From Pseudomonas fluorescens (GTDB lineage Bacteria; Pseudomonadota; Gammaproteobacteria; Pseudomonadales; Pseudomonadaceae): DNA of 64,000 nucleotides. The stretch covers positions 372,001 to 436,000 of the forward strand of contig NZ_CABVHJ010000001.1 in NCBI RefSeq assembly GCF_902497745.1, in the 5' to 3' direction. Below the pieces are notes generated by a model. The model searched no databases. It was not told where the DNA came from and was given only the letters and a program-made list of their open reading frames with translations. The position numbers and the translations under genes are program-made. Position 1 is the stretch's first letter. Each line of letters opens with the position of its first letter. Of this stretch, positions 46,965 to 56,436 are shown one piece after another.

Positions 46965-47629
46965 TCCGCTGCCAATCCCTGAGCTGGGGCGCACCCGGAC
47001 AACCGCTGACCACGCCCCTGAATCTCGAGTTGGAAAGCGGCACTCTTACGGCCATCATCGGTGCCAACGGCTGCGGCAAAAGCAGCCTTCTGAAAGTCAT
47101 CGCCGGCCTGCAAAAACCTTTGGCAGGCAAAATCAGCCTGAGTGTTCCACGTCAAAGCGGATTGTCATTCCTCCCCCAGCAACAACATCTCGACCGCCAG
47201 TTTCCCATCAACCTCGAAGAACTGATCGCCGCCGGTTTCTGGGGACGTCGACTCTCAACCCAACTGCGCGCACAACGCCTGAAAGATGCACTGGAAAACT
47301 GGCACCTGAGCGGACTCGAACACCGCCCGCTCATGGCCCTCTCCGGCGGCGAATTACAACGTGCCCTGCTCGCCCGCCTGAGTTTGACCGACGCTCCGGT
47401 TCTGCTCCTCGACGAACCCCATGCCGCCCTCGATGAACTCGGCCAACAATTGCTTTGGCAGCACATCCACACTTGGCATAACGAAGGTCGAACAATCGTC
47501 GTGGTCTGCCATGACCTCTGCGCGGTGCGCCAACACATCCCGCAAACCTTGCTGATCAAAAACCGCGAATGCGTGTACGGCGCCAGCGTCGAACTGATCC
47601 GGCAAACCCCTCACACGCAGGTGGCCTGA
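46961..47629 (+). CDS. Zinc ABC transporter ATPase (ZnuC/AztA-like)
   Basis: A 222-residue ABC ATPase with Walker A GANGCGKSSLLKV (about 29-41), Q-loop FLPQQQHLDR, signature LSGGELQRALLARLS and Walker B VLLLDEPHAAL; the D-loop and switch H (VVCHDL) are present. It powers the adjacent permease and binding protein, forming a complete metal importer. It is joined to folE2 by a 4-base overlap and to the permease by TGATG. No Zur gene is adjacent, so this is probably a second zinc system besides a znuABC-zur locus elsewhere. Confidence 0.9.
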   Translation: MIRCQSLSWGAPGQPLTTPLNLELESGTLTAIIGANGCGKSSLLKVIAGLQKPLAGKISLSVPRQSGLSFLPQQQHLDRQFPINLEELIAAGFWGRRLSTQLRAQRLKDALENWHLSGLEHRPLMALSGGELQRALLARLSLTDAPVLLLDEPHAALDELGQQLLWQHIHTWHNEGRTIVVVCHDLCAVRQHIPQTLLIKNRECVYGASVELIRQTPHTQVA

Positions 47630-48495
47630 TGGTCGCCGTCAGCCACTTGTGGCAACCGTTCAATGAGTTCGTGTTCATGCGCCGCGCCCTCCTTGGCGGA
47701 CTGGTGTTGGCGTGCAGCACCGCACCACTCGGGGTGTTTTTGATCCTGCGACGGATGAGCCTGATCGGTGACGCCGTCGCCCACGGCATCCTTCCTGGCG
47801 CCGCATTAGGATTCTGGTTTGCCGGACTGAGTCTGCCTGCACTCACGCTAGGCGGCCTCGGCGCGGGTCTGAGCATGGCCGGACTCGCGGCGTGGATCAC
47901 CCGCCGAACGGGTCTACGCGAAGACGCGAGCCTCGCCGCGATCTACCCAATATCCCTCGCCAGCGGTGTGCTGATTCTGGGAATCGCCGGCAAACGTCTC
48001 GACCTGCTTCACCTGCTGTTTGGCTCAGCACTGGCCGTCGACGGTCAGACCCTCACCGGCATGTTATGGGTTTCGGGATTCAGCCTGATCGGTATGGCGC
48101 TGATCTACAAACCGCTGCTGCTCGACACCCTCGACCCGCTGTTCCTGAGAACCGTCAGCCGCCTCGGCCCACTCGCCCACGGCGTATTCCTGACCCTGGT
48201 GGTGCTCAATCTGGTGATCGGCTTCCAGGCCATCGGCGCGCTGATGGTGGTCGGGTTGATGATGCTCCCCGCCGCTGCCTCACGGTTCTGGAGCCGTCGA
48301 CTGCCGATCCTGATTGGCATCGCCGCCATCATCGGTTGCCTCTCGGTGTGGTTTGGCTTGTTGCTTTCCTTTTACTACTCGCTGCCAAGCGGCCCGGCCA
48401 TCGTGCTGGTCGCAGGCGTCGGTTATCTGCTGTCGGTGGTGTTCGGACCGGTTCACGGTCTGCTGCGCCGCCCGCCTTTGCTTACATCCCAATGA
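47629..48495 (+). CDS. Zinc ABC transporter permease (ZnuB/AztB-like)
   Basis: A 288-residue permease of the ABC-3 family with eight or nine membrane segments (LILRRMSLIGDAVAHGILPG at about residues 38-57 is the family hallmark; HGVFLTLVVLNLVIGFQAIG later). The start at 47629 overlaps the ATPase stop. Its in-frame upstream extension (from 47569) lies in the ATPase gene and is not used. Confidence 0.9.
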   Translation: MVAVSHLWQPFNEFVFMRRALLGGLVLACSTAPLGVFLILRRMSLIGDAVAHGILPGAALGFWFAGLSLPALTLGGLGAGLSMAGLAAWITRRTGLREDASLAAIYPISLASGVLILGIAGKRLDLLHLLFGSALAVDGQTLTGMLWVSGFSLIGMALIYKPLLLDTLDPLFLRTVSRLGPLAHGVFLTLVVLNLVIGFQAIGALMVVGLMMLPAAASRFWSRRLPILIGIAAIIGCLSVWFGLLLSFYYSLPSGPAIVLVAGVGYLLSVVFGPVHGLLRRPPLLTSQ

Positions 48496-48506
48496 GGTGT
48501 TTCCCG

Positions 48507-49382
48507 ATGCGCGTTTTACTCGTGTTGTTCAGCCTGATGCTGTCGATGTCATTGTCGGCAGCGGAAAAATTACCGGTGGTGACCAGCTTCAGCATTCTCG
48601 CTGACATGGTCCATCAAGTCGGCGGCGAGCATATCCAGATCACCAACATGGTCGGCCCGGACGCCGACGCGCACACTTACGAGCCGACGCCGGACGATGC
48701 CAAAGCGTTGCTCGGCGCCAAACTGATCATCAAGAACGGGCTCGGTTTCGAGCCGTGGCTGGATCGACTGGTCACCAGCACCGAGACCAAAGCCACGGTC
48801 ATCAGCGCCAGCCACGGCGTGATTCCGCGCTCTCTGGATGAGGACGGCGAAACCGTTCCCGACCCGCATGCGTGGCACAACCTGGCGAACGCCGAGTTGT
48901 ACGTCGCTAACATCACCAAAGCGCTGATCGCTGCCGACCCGGCGAACAAGGCCGACTACGAGCGCAACAGCCAAGCCTATCTGAAGCAGATCTACGCCCT
49001 GCTCGCCGAAGCCAAAAGCAAACTCGGTTCGCTGCCGCCGGGCAATCGCAAGATCGTCACCAGCCACGATGCTTTCGGTTATCTCGGTCAGGCCTACGGC
49101 ATCGACTTTATGGCGCCGCAAGGTTTGTCCACCGAGCGTGAACCCTCGGCCGCCGAAGTCGCTGCGCTGATCACCCAGATTCGTCAGGCCAAAGTCAAAG
49201 CGGTGTTCATGGAAAACATCAAAGATGCGCGTCTGCTCAAGCAGATCGCTGATGAAAGCGGCGCGCACATCGGCGGCACCTTGTACTCCGACGCCCTCGC
49301 CGCGAGTGGTCCGGCCAGCACCTTCACCGGCCTGTTCGAATACAACCTCAACACCCTTTACGACGCGTTGAGCCGACCATGA
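48507..49382 (+). CDS. Zinc ABC transporter periplasmic binding protein (cluster A-I)
   Basis: A 291-residue binding protein with a signal peptide (MRVLLVLFSLMLSMSLSAA-EK). Metal ligands of the cluster A-I family are in place: His in DADAHTYEPTPDD, His in DPHAWHN, His in TSHDAFGYL and the Asp near GGTLYSDAL. It has no His-rich loop, unlike classical ZnuA, resembling AztC- or MntC-type proteins; the Zur context argues for zinc. GAGGTG lies 7 bases before the ATG at 48507. Its stop overlaps the carbonic-anhydrase-like start (ATGA). Confidence 0.9.
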   Translation: MRVLLVLFSLMLSMSLSAAEKLPVVTSFSILADMVHQVGGEHIQITNMVGPDADAHTYEPTPDDAKALLGAKLIIKNGLGFEPWLDRLVTSTETKATVISASHGVIPRSLDEDGETVPDPHAWHNLANAELYVANITKALIAADPANKADYERNSQAYLKQIYALLAEAKSKLGSLPPGNRKIVTSHDAFGYLGQAYGIDFMAPQGLSTEREPSAAEVAALITQIRQAKVKAVFMENIKDARLLKQIADESGAHIGGTLYSDALAASGPASTFTGLFEYNLNTLYDALSRP

Positions 49383-49939
49383 TCCGCAAGAATCCTTCAG
49401 GCGATTTGCCGCAAATCGCCGAGTCGGCCTACGTCGATAAAACCGCGATCATCTGCGGCAAAGTGCTGATCGGCGAGAACGTGTTCGTCGGTCCCTACGC
49501 GGTGATCCGCGCCGACGAAGTGGACGCCTCAGGCGAGATGGAGCCGATCACCATCGGCGCCAATTCGAACATTCAGGACGGCGTGGTGATCCACTCAAAA
49601 TCCGGTGCGGCGGTGACCGTCGGCGAATTCAGCTCGATCGCCCACCGCTCAATCCTGCATGGCCCGTGCGTGGTCGGCGACCGCGTGTTCATCGGTTTCA
49701 ACAGCGTGCTGTTCAACTGTGTTGTAGGTAACGGTTGCGTGGTGCGGCACAACTCGGTGGTCGATGGTCGCGATTTGCCGGACGCCTTTTATGTGCCCTC
49801 TACTACTCGCATCGGCCCGAACACCGACCTTTCGTTATTCCCGCCAGTGAGTGTCAGCGCCTCGGAGTTTTCCGAAGATGTGGCGCGCACCAACGTCGAT
49901 CTGGTGCGCGGCTACAAAGCCTTGCAGAACGAGTTCTGA
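49379..49939 (+). CDS. Gamma-carbonic-anhydrase-like hexapeptide-repeat protein
   Basis: A 186-residue left-handed beta-helix protein of hexapeptide repeats (IGENVFVGPYAVIRADEV, IGANSNIQDGVVIHSKSG, VGEFSSIAHRSILHGPCVVG). Three histidines (VIHSK, AHRSILHG) correspond to the metal ligands of Cam-type carbonic anhydrases. It is probably a zinc-starvation back-up (PA5540-like) able to use Fe or Co. The ATG overlaps the stop of the binding protein, and pyrQ starts 3 bases after its end. Confidence 0.88.
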   Translation: MIRKNPSGDLPQIAESAYVDKTAIICGKVLIGENVFVGPYAVIRADEVDASGEMEPITIGANSNIQDGVVIHSKSGAAVTVGEFSSIAHRSILHGPCVVGDRVFIGFNSVLFNCVVGNGCVVRHNSVVDGRDLPDAFYVPSTTRIGPNTDLSLFPPVSVSASEFSEDVARTNVDLVRGYKALQNEF

Positions 49940-49942
49940 ACC

Positions 49943-51274
49943 ATGAGCAGCGTGCTGATTCGCAACGCAAGACTGGTCAACGAAGGGCGTGAGTTCGACG
50001 CAGATCTGTTGGTCGGCAATGGACGCATCGTCAAGATTGCGCGCAGCATCGAAGGCGAAAACGCCAAGGTGGAAATAGACGCGAACGGTCAATGGTTGCT
50101 TCCCGGAATGATTGATGACCAGGTGCATTTTCGTGAACCCGGTGCGCCGACCAAGGGCAACCTTCACACCGAGTCGCGTGCGGCGGTTGCCGGTGGCATC
50201 ACCAGCTTCATGGACATGCCCAACACCAACCCGGCCACTCTTACCCTCGAAGCGCTGGCGGATAAAAAGCGCCGGGCGTCGATCAACTCGGTGGCCAATT
50301 ACGGCTTTCACTTTGGTGTGAGCCGGGACAACCTCGACACGATAGCCGCACTCAACCCCTGTGAAGTGGCCGGTGTGAAAGTGTTTATGGGCGCGTCCAC
50401 CGGCAATATGCTGGTCGATGATCCGCAGATTCTCGAGCGACTGTTCGCCGAGGTGCCGACCATCCTGTTGGCCCACTGCGAACACACGCCAAGCATCGAT
50501 GCCAACGCGGCCAATCTGCGTGAGTTGTTCGGCGATCGTATTCCGCCCGCCGCTCACCCGCTTATTCGCAATGCCGAGGCGTGTTATCGATCCTCATCAC
50601 TGGCGGTGGAACTGGCCAAACGTCACGGCACGCGCCTGCATGTTTTGCACCTGACCACGGCGCGTGAACTGGCGTTGTTCGAGGACACACCATTGGCGCA
50701 GAAACGCATCAGCGCTGAAGTCTGTCTGCACCATTTGTTGTTCGATGATCGCGACTATCCAAAGCTCGGCAACCTGATCAAATGCAACCCGGCGATCAAA
50801 ACCCAAGCGGATCGCGACGCACTGCGCGAAGCATTGAGCAGCGATCGGCTGGACGTTGTTGGCAGCGATCATGCGCCGCATACCTGGGAGGAAAAGCAGC
50901 GGCCTTACGCTGAGGCGCCTTCGGGGTTGCCACTGGTGCAGCATGCCTTGCCGGCATTGATGGAACTGGTCGCGGACACGGTTTTGCCAATCACTACGCT
51001 AGTGGCGAAGACCAGCCATCGCGTCGCGGATCTGTTTGCGATTCCGGATCGTGGATATTTGCGTGAGGGATATTGGGCGGATCTGGTGCTGGTTGAAGCG
51101 CAGACGCTGGAGGTCGATCGGCAGCCGATCTTGTCGCAGTGTGGATGGACGCCGTTTGCCGGGCGCAGCTTTCGGCATCGGGTGAGCACGACGATTGTGT
51201 CGGGCCAGATTGCTTGGCGGGATGGGCGGGTGAATGAGGCGTGTCGGGGGTTGGCGCTGAGGTTTATGCGCTGA
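49943..51274 (+). CDS. pyrQ: Dihydroorotase, zinc-island paralogue
   Basis: It forms dihydroorotate from carbamoyl aspartate in pyrimidine synthesis. 443 residues of the amidohydrolase superfamily. The metal-site motif reads DDQVHFREPG (about residues 54-63): the first His of the usual HxH is Gln, as in the Bacteroidetes-type dihydroorotases. Other ligands (LAHCEHT, LHVLHL, VGSDHAPHT) are conserved. It closes the folE2 operon (PA5541-like), consistent with a copy used when zinc is scarce. A REPIN follows. Confidence 0.9.
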   Translation: MSSVLIRNARLVNEGREFDADLLVGNGRIVKIARSIEGENAKVEIDANGQWLLPGMIDDQVHFREPGAPTKGNLHTESRAAVAGGITSFMDMPNTNPATLTLEALADKKRRASINSVANYGFHFGVSRDNLDTIAALNPCEVAGVKVFMGASTGNMLVDDPQILERLFAEVPTILLAHCEHTPSIDANAANLRELFGDRIPPAAHPLIRNAEACYRSSSLAVELAKRHGTRLHVLHLTTARELALFEDTPLAQKRISAEVCLHHLLFDDRDYPKLGNLIKCNPAIKTQADRDALREALSSDRLDVVGSDHAPHTWEEKQRPYAEAPSGLPLVQHALPALMELVADTVLPITTLVAKTSHRVADLFAIPDRGYLREGYWADLVLVEAQTLEVDRQPILSQCGWTPFAGRSFRHRVSTTIVSGQIAWRDGRVNEACRGLALRFMR

Positions 51275-51288
51275 GCTTGAGGACGCTT

Positions 51289-51351
51289 TCGCGAGCAAGC
51301 TCGCTCCCACAATTGGAACGCATTTCCCTGTGGCAGTGAGCTTGCTCGCGA
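51289..51351. repeat. REPIN-like inverted REP pair, short
   Basis: TCGCGAGCAAGCTCGCTCCC (51289 on) and a slightly diverged inverse ending at 51351 are separated by only 17 bases between pyrQ and the convergent DUF3617 gene. Confidence 0.85.
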
Positions 51352-51356
51352 AGCTT

Positions 51357-51875
51357 TTAGGCTCTTGGCTTCACAGCGCCGCAATCCTGACCCAACCAAA
51401 CCGCGCGAGTCTCCAGGCTGCCCTTCTGGTTGATCCCGATCGCATTGAACGTGCCGTTGGCCACGGTGGTGAACTCACGATCACTGAGGAACGTTGCCAC
51501 ACCGGTGCCCTGCGCTTTCGGGCAACTGAAACGGAATTTCCATTGGTTGCCGCTGCGCTCGGTGATCTGCTGTTTGCAGCCCGATTGCGGGTCGGCCAAT
51601 GGAATATCGTTGGTCGCCACCTGCTCTGGCGTCAGGCAGGCGCGGATGCCTTTGCCGCCAATATTGATCCCGTTCTTCTCCAGCGCCGCACGTTGTTGCG
51701 GGGTCATCTGCCCTTGCAGTTGACCGAGGATCGATTGCACATCCATCGGCTGATCATCGACCTTGACGTTGCTCGATGTCATTTCCCACAGCCCCGGCTG
51801 CAGCATCTGCGCCTGCGCAACCACCGGCAATGCCAAACCCAGGCCCAGCGCCAAACCCAGCAGACGAACGTTCAT
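51357..51875 (-). CDS. DUF3617 family secreted protein
   Basis: A 172-residue protein with a signal peptide (MNVRLLGLALGLGLALPVVA). The mature part begins QMLQPGLWEMTSSNVKVD, the standard DUF3617 opening, and contains the cysteines RACLTPEQV, SGCKQQ and FSCPKAQ. AGGAG lies 7 bases before the ATG. The function of the family is unknown; it may bind or coat in the periplasm. Confidence 0.88.
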   Translation of the reverse strand: MNVRLLGLALGLGLALPVVAQAQMLQPGLWEMTSSNVKVDDQPMDVQSILGQLQGQMTPQQRAALEKNGINIGGKGIRACLTPEQVATNDIPLADPQSGCKQQITERSGNQWKFRFSCPKAQGTGVATFLSDREFTTVANGTFNAIGINQKGSLETRAVWLGQDCGAVKPRA

Positions 51876-52006
51876 CGAAAAACTCCTGATCAGTAGTGGC
51901 CGTTAGACGTCGGCCGATTGCTTCGGTTCATGCACCAATTAAATAGCGACAATCGCGACAGAACATGGTCTGTTAAGCATTGAATCTTCCGGAGCAAGGC
52001 TGCCCC

Positions 52007-53446
52007 ATGGATTATTTTGGACCGCACATTTTCGGTTATCTGATCGCCCTGATACACACCCTCGGCTTGATCGCCGCGATTCACGCGGTGCTCACCGTGC
52101 GCACAGCTCAAGGCTCGATCGCCTGGGCATTGTCGCTGATCTTCATTCCCTACCTCACGCTTATTCCGTATCTGGTGTTCGGCCGCAGCACCTTTGATGG
52201 TTACATCAAAGCGCGGCGCCAAGCCAACGAACAAATGCGTCAGGCCATCTCCGAACTGAACTGGCGCCCGTGGGTGGAAGAAGCCCTCACCGCGCGCGCG
52301 TCCAATGCCTACGCCTCGTTACGTGCAATGCCCAAACTGGGGCGCATGCCATGCCTGGCGAACAATGAAGTGCAATTGCTGGTGAACGGTACCGCGACGT
52401 TCGAGGCGATTTTCCACGCCATCGATCAAGCGAAAGAAGCCGTGCTGATCCAGTTTTTCATCATTCACGATGATCGACTCGGCCAACGTTTGAGTGATCT
52501 GCTGCTGAAGAAAGCTGCGGAAGGCGTAACGATTCATCTGCTTTACGACCGCATCGGCAGCCACGCCCTGCCCCACAGCTATGTGCAGACGCTGCGCGAT
52601 GCGGGCGTCGAGGTAAAAGCCTTCGCCACGCGCAGCGGCTGGCTCAACCGCTTTCAGGTCAACTTCCGTAACCACCGCAAGATTGTCGTGGTCGATGGCG
52701 TGGTCGGCTTTGTCGGCGGGCATAACGTCGGCGATGAATACATGGGTGAAAAACCACCGCTGGCACCGTGGCGCGATACCCATGTGAAGGTACGCGGCCC
52801 GGTCGTCGCATGCATGCAGGAGTCCTTTGCCGAAGACTGGTTCTGGGCCGCCCGCACCCTGCCGCCGCTGATCCTGCCGGATGAATACCCGGAAGACGGC
52901 GTACTCTGCCAACTGCTCGCCAGCGGCCCGGCCGACGCGTACGAAACCTGCTCGCTGTTCTTCGTCGAAGCGATACATGCGGCGACGGAAAGAGTGTGGA
53001 TCACCAGCCCGTATTTCATCCCCGATGAAGCCGTCTTCGCAGCGTTACGATTGGCAGTATTACGCGGTGTTGATGTACGTCTGCTGCTGCCCTCGCGCCC
53101 CGATCACCGCATCGTCTACGCCGCTTCCAGCCTTTATGCCTTTGAAGCGGTGCGCGCCGGTGTCCGAGTGTTCCGCTACCGTCCCGGGTTTCTGCATCAG
53201 AAAGTGGTGTTGATCGACAGCGAAATCAGCGCGATCGGCAGTGCCAATCTGGATAACCGCTCGTTCCGGTTGAATTTCGAAGTGATGTTGCTGACGGTCG
53301 ACAGTGAGTTCTCCGCCGCCGTGGAACACATGCTCATCGATGACTTCGCGCTGGCCGACGAAGTCGCCAAAGAAGAAAGCCGGGAGCTCCACCGCCTGCA
53401 ACAAGTCGGCATGCGGATCGCCCGGCTTATTTCACCGATCCTTTGA
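52007..53446 (+). CDS. cls: Cardiolipin synthase (phospholipase D family)
   Basis: Makes cardiolipin in the inner membrane. 479 residues from the ATG at 52007 (AAGG 7 bases upstream): two N-terminal membrane segments (residues 5-65), then two PLD repeats each with a complete HKD motif, [10 protein letters not shown] (about 222) and [10 protein letters not shown] (about 399). The next gene, cfa, converges and also modifies membrane lipids, but no shared regulation is visible. Confidence 0.93.
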   Translation: MDYFGPHIFGYLIALIHTLGLIAAIHAVLTVRTAQGSIAWALSLIFIPYLTLIPYLVFGRSTFDGYIKARRQANEQMRQAISELNWRPWVEEALTARASNAYASLRAMPKLGRMPCLANNEVQLLVNGTATFEAIFHAIDQAKEAVLIQFFIIHDDRLGQRLSDLLLKKAAEGVTIHLLYDRIGSHALPHSYVQTLRDAGVEVKAFATRSGWLNRFQVNFRNHRKIVVVDGVVGFVGGHNVGDEYMGEKPPLAPWRDTHVKVRGPVVACMQESFAEDWFWAARTLPPLILPDEYPEDGVLCQLLASGPADAYETCSLFFVEAIHAATERVWITSPYFIPDEAVFAALRLAVLRGVDVRLLLPSRPDHRIVYAASSLYAFEAVRAGVRVFRYRPGFLHQKVVLIDSEISAIGSANLDNRSFRLNFEVMLLTVDSEFSAAVEHMLIDDFALADEVAKEESRELHRLQQVGMRIARLISPIL

Positions 53447-53474
53447 AACCCTCTCCCAAAAGAAGGGAATAGGC

Positions 53475-54662
53475 TCAGGGGTTGTAGATATCGTCACGGG
53501 TCCATGGCAGTTCATGGCTGCCATCCGGATGCGCTTTCACCGCGAGGATCTGGTGCAGATTGATCCAGCCACGGGCAAACGCGTAAGCACAGCCGGCCAG
53601 ATATAGTCGCCAAATGCGCAACGCTTGATCCGGCACCAGTTTACCCGCCGCCTCAAGGTTGTCCTCCAGCCGCTCGCTCCAGTGATCCAGCGTGCGCGCG
53701 TAGTGCAGGCGCAAGCTTTCGACGTCGACAATTTCCAGGCCCGCCTCGCTGATCTCCGCCGAGATCATCGACAGGTGCGGCAACTCACCGTTGGGGAACA
53801 CGTATTTTTCAATAAAATCCCCGGCACCGCGTCCCACCGGACGGCCATCGGTGTGCTTGGCGGTGATGCCGTGGTTCATCACCAGACCGCCCTCCTTGAC
53901 CGCACCGAACAGGGTTTTGCAGTACTCGGCGAGATTGGCGTGGCCGACGTGTTCGAACATGCCGACACTGACCACTTTGTCGAAACGACCGTCCTGGGGC
54001 AGATCGCGATAGTCGAGCAATTGCAGTTCGATCTGCTCTTCCAGGCCTTCGGCCTTGACCCGCTCACGCGCCAGTTCCAGTTGTTCCTTGCTCAGCGTGA
54101 TACCAAACACCTTGGCGCCGAATTCCCGCGCGGCGTAACGCGCGAGGCCGCCCCACCCGCAACCCACATCAAGCAAATAGTCACCTGGCTGCAAACGCAG
54201 CTTACGGCACAGGTGTCGGAATTTGGCTTGTTGCGCCTGCTCCAGGGTTTCGCTGCCCGTTTCGAAATACGCGCAGGAATACGCCATGTCGCTGTCCAGC
54301 CAGAGCTGGTAAAACGCGTTGGACAGGTCGTAGTGGTAGGAAATGGCTTTGGCGTCGGTTTCCTTGTCGTGCACCGAACGCACTGGCTGACTGTCGTCAT
54401 CTTCACCGAGCAAAGCGTTGCTCAATTCGTCGCAGACCCGGATGACTTCGCTGATCGAACCCTCCAGTTCAAGCTTGCCTTCGACGAATGCCGCTCCCAG
54501 CGCATCCAGGCTTGGATGGGTGAACTGGCTGACCATCTGCGGGTCCTTGACCACGATGGTGACGCTGGGCGCCGGCCCCAGATTGAACTCATGGCCGTCC
54601 CAGAGTCGCAAGCGAAGTGGAAGCTGCAGATTCTGTAAGGCCGGTGGAAGTTGCGCGAGCAT
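53475..54662 (-). CDS. cfa: Cyclopropane-fatty-acyl-phospholipid synthase
   Basis: Transfers a methylene from S-adenosylmethionine to unsaturated acyl chains of membrane phospholipids, usually in stationary phase. 395 residues: an N-terminal lipid-binding domain (about 1-100) and an SAM methyltransferase domain with motif LLDVGCGWGGLARYAAREFG (about 161-180) and LEQAQQAKFRHLCRKLRL before it. It is one of the short-form Cfa enzymes. Convergent with cls at a 28-bp gap. Confidence 0.93.
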   Translation of the reverse strand: MLAQLPPALQNLQLPLRLRLWDGHEFNLGPAPSVTIVVKDPQMVSQFTHPSLDALGAAFVEGKLELEGSISEVIRVCDELSNALLGEDDDSQPVRSVHDKETDAKAISYHYDLSNAFYQLWLDSDMAYSCAYFETGSETLEQAQQAKFRHLCRKLRLQPGDYLLDVGCGWGGLARYAAREFGAKVFGITLSKEQLELARERVKAEGLEEQIELQLLDYRDLPQDGRFDKVVSVGMFEHVGHANLAEYCKTLFGAVKEGGLVMNHGITAKHTDGRPVGRGAGDFIEKYVFPNGELPHLSMISAEISEAGLEIVDVESLRLHYARTLDHWSERLEDNLEAAGKLVPDQALRIWRLYLAGCAYAFARGWINLHQILAVKAHPDGSHELPWTRDDIYNP

Positions 54663-54747
54663 GGAAAATCCCCCTTGTTTCAGACCGTCAGATCTGAGGG
54701 TAGACCATCCCGGAAAAATAGCAGGCTATCGATTTGATTAGCCGTAT

Positions 54748-55536
54748 CTATCGTTGCAGACGCTCCAGCAAACCGTCTTGAACCCACTGTTTCAACCAGG
54801 TAACGGCTTGAAGTGGCGCGCCCTCACCATAAATGACTGCTAATTCTGTGCACAGTTCGGAGAAATTCCAGCCGCCGTCGAGCAGGCCATTGAGGGCCGT
54901 GGCTTCGGCAGGATCAAGGCTGCGATAACGACAGATCAGTTCGCAGCGCCAGATCAGACAGGCCTGTGGGATTTCGAGCACCGTGCTGTCAGGGAAGTCG
55001 GATTCTTCCTTCACCGAACGCCATAGCGAAAGACTGTTGAAGCGGCATTCCAGCCACTGCAGCGAAGGCGTTGGCTTCACCCGCAGCTCAGGCCATTCCT
55101 CTGCGGCCAGCGTCGCCATTGATTGCAGCGTCAACGGCTGACCCGCCGGCGCATCGAACGCCAGTGTAAACGCCCATTCAAGCGAGGCCAGTTCGGCCAG
55201 TGGCGCGCTTTGTTCTGGCACCAGATGCTCACGGATAAAGCCTTCGAAGCCTTTGCCCAGCCAGCGCAAGCTGTAATGCCCTGACGGGTAATGGCGGATA
55301 TAAGAACTGGCGAGCCGATCGAACTCGTCGTCCCCCATCCAGTGCAAGATCGCCCCGAAGTCATTGCGCAAGACTTCCAGCAGACGCGCCTTGTAAGCGT
55401 TGTGATAGATCGCCAGTCCCGTGCCGACATCCAGTGTCGGGCCACCAATCAGACCTTTGCTCAAGACCGGATTCGCCGTAGCGTCGTCGTCGAGCAGAAA
55501 CGACTCGAACGCCAGTTGCCATTCTTTCAGGCGCAT
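54748..55536 (-). CDS. bufC: Bufferin cluster protein BufC (DUF2063/HvfC family)
   Basis: A 262-residue protein with the HvfC/BufC N-terminal domain (LKEWQLAFESFLLDDDA; GTGLAIYHNAYKARLLEVL; FDRLASSYIRHYPSGHYSL). It partners the DUF692 enzyme BufB in maturing bufferin precursors. The start overlaps the end of bufB by 10 bases, showing coupling. Function rests on the family and on the gene order bufA-bufB-bufC. Confidence 0.87.
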   Translation of the reverse strand: MRLKEWQLAFESFLLDDDATANPVLSKGLIGGPTLDVGTGLAIYHNAYKARLLEVLRNDFGAILHWMGDDEFDRLASSYIRHYPSGHYSLRWLGKGFEGFIREHLVPEQSAPLAELASLEWAFTLAFDAPAGQPLTLQSMATLAAEEWPELRVKPTPSLQWLECRFNSLSLWRSVKEESDFPDSTVLEIPQACLIWRCELICRYRSLDPAEATALNGLLDGGWNFSELCTELAVIYGEGAPLQAVTWLKQWVQDGLLERLQR

Positions 55537-56372
55537 TGCTGCCTCCCGGCCAGGACCTTGTCACCCAGCTCACGTGCCTTGTGCAATTCACCGAGCAATT
55601 CTTCGAAAGGCGGAAAATGGTCGTCGCGCTCCAGCAATGTGGCCACCGGGCCGAAGTGTGCAAGAGTGCGTTGATAGAGCGCCCAGACCGGATCGCTCAC
55701 CGGATGGTCGTGGGTGTCGATCACGTAATCACCGTAGTCGCTGTGCCCCGCCAAATGCAGTTGGCGGACTTTGTCGACGGGCAGGCTGCGAATGAACGCC
55801 CACGGATCAAAACCGTGGTTGCGTGAGCTGACATAGACATTGTTCACATCCAGCAGCAATTCGCAGCCAGTTATCCGGCTCAGCACCGCGAGAAACTCCC
55901 ACTCACTGAAATCATCCGAAGCACCGCGGACGTAACTGGAGATGTTCTCGAGCACCAGCGGACGCTGCAGAATGTCCTGCACCTGCCTTACCCGGCCGGC
56001 AATGTAATCCAGACTTTCTTCGGTATAAGGCAGCGGCAGCAGATCATGCAACTGATGGGCATTGCCGCGGCTCCAGCACAGATGATCGGAGATCCATGCA
56101 GGACGAACCCGATCGGCCAGTTGCTTGAGTTGTTTGAGATAGTCCGGATCGAGGGCATGCGGTCCGCCGATGGACAGGGATACACCGTGCATCACCAGCG
56201 GATAGCGCTCGGCAATGGCGTCGAGGTAATACAGGGCTTTGCCGCCCTGCACCATGAAATTTTCCGAGACCACTTCGAACCAGTCGACATCCGGCGACTG
56301 CTCGAGGATCTGCTGGTAGTAAGCGCTACGCAGTCCCAGGCCGTAACCCAGGAAAGGCAAAGAAGCTGACAT
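55527..56372 (-). CDS. bufB: Bufferin-modifying enzyme BufB (DUF692 family)
   Basis: A 281-residue TIM-barrel iron enzyme that oxidises cysteines of a precursor peptide to thiooxazole-type rings. Metal-site residues of DUF692 enzymes are visible: MHGVSLSIGG, SDHLCW, LENISSY, LDVNNVYV, HLAGHSD and DTHDHPV. AGGAG is 7 bases before the ATG at 56372; the longer frame (56414) lacks support. It is intact, although the precursor gene upstream is interrupted. Confidence 0.9.
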   Translation of the reverse strand: MSASLPFLGYGLGLRSAYYQQILEQSPDVDWFEVVSENFMVQGGKALYYLDAIAERYPLVMHGVSLSIGGPHALDPDYLKQLKQLADRVRPAWISDHLCWSRGNAHQLHDLLPLPYTEESLDYIAGRVRQVQDILQRPLVLENISSYVRGASDDFSEWEFLAVLSRITGCELLLDVNNVYVSSRNHGFDPWAFIRSLPVDKVRQLHLAGHSDYGDYVIDTHDHPVSDPVWALYQRTLAHFGPVATLLERDDHFPPFEELLGELHKARELGDKVLAGRQQCA

Positions 56373-56436
56373 AAGCGGACTCCTGATAAAAGTGGCCGCA
56401 GTGGCGCAAACCACTGCGGCGACACTAACCGGTCAG

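Noticed and set aside
47892..48506. 496-residue frame containing the zinc binding protein
   Set aside because: The first 205 residues are an out-of-frame reading of the permease gene; a signal peptide starts at 48507.
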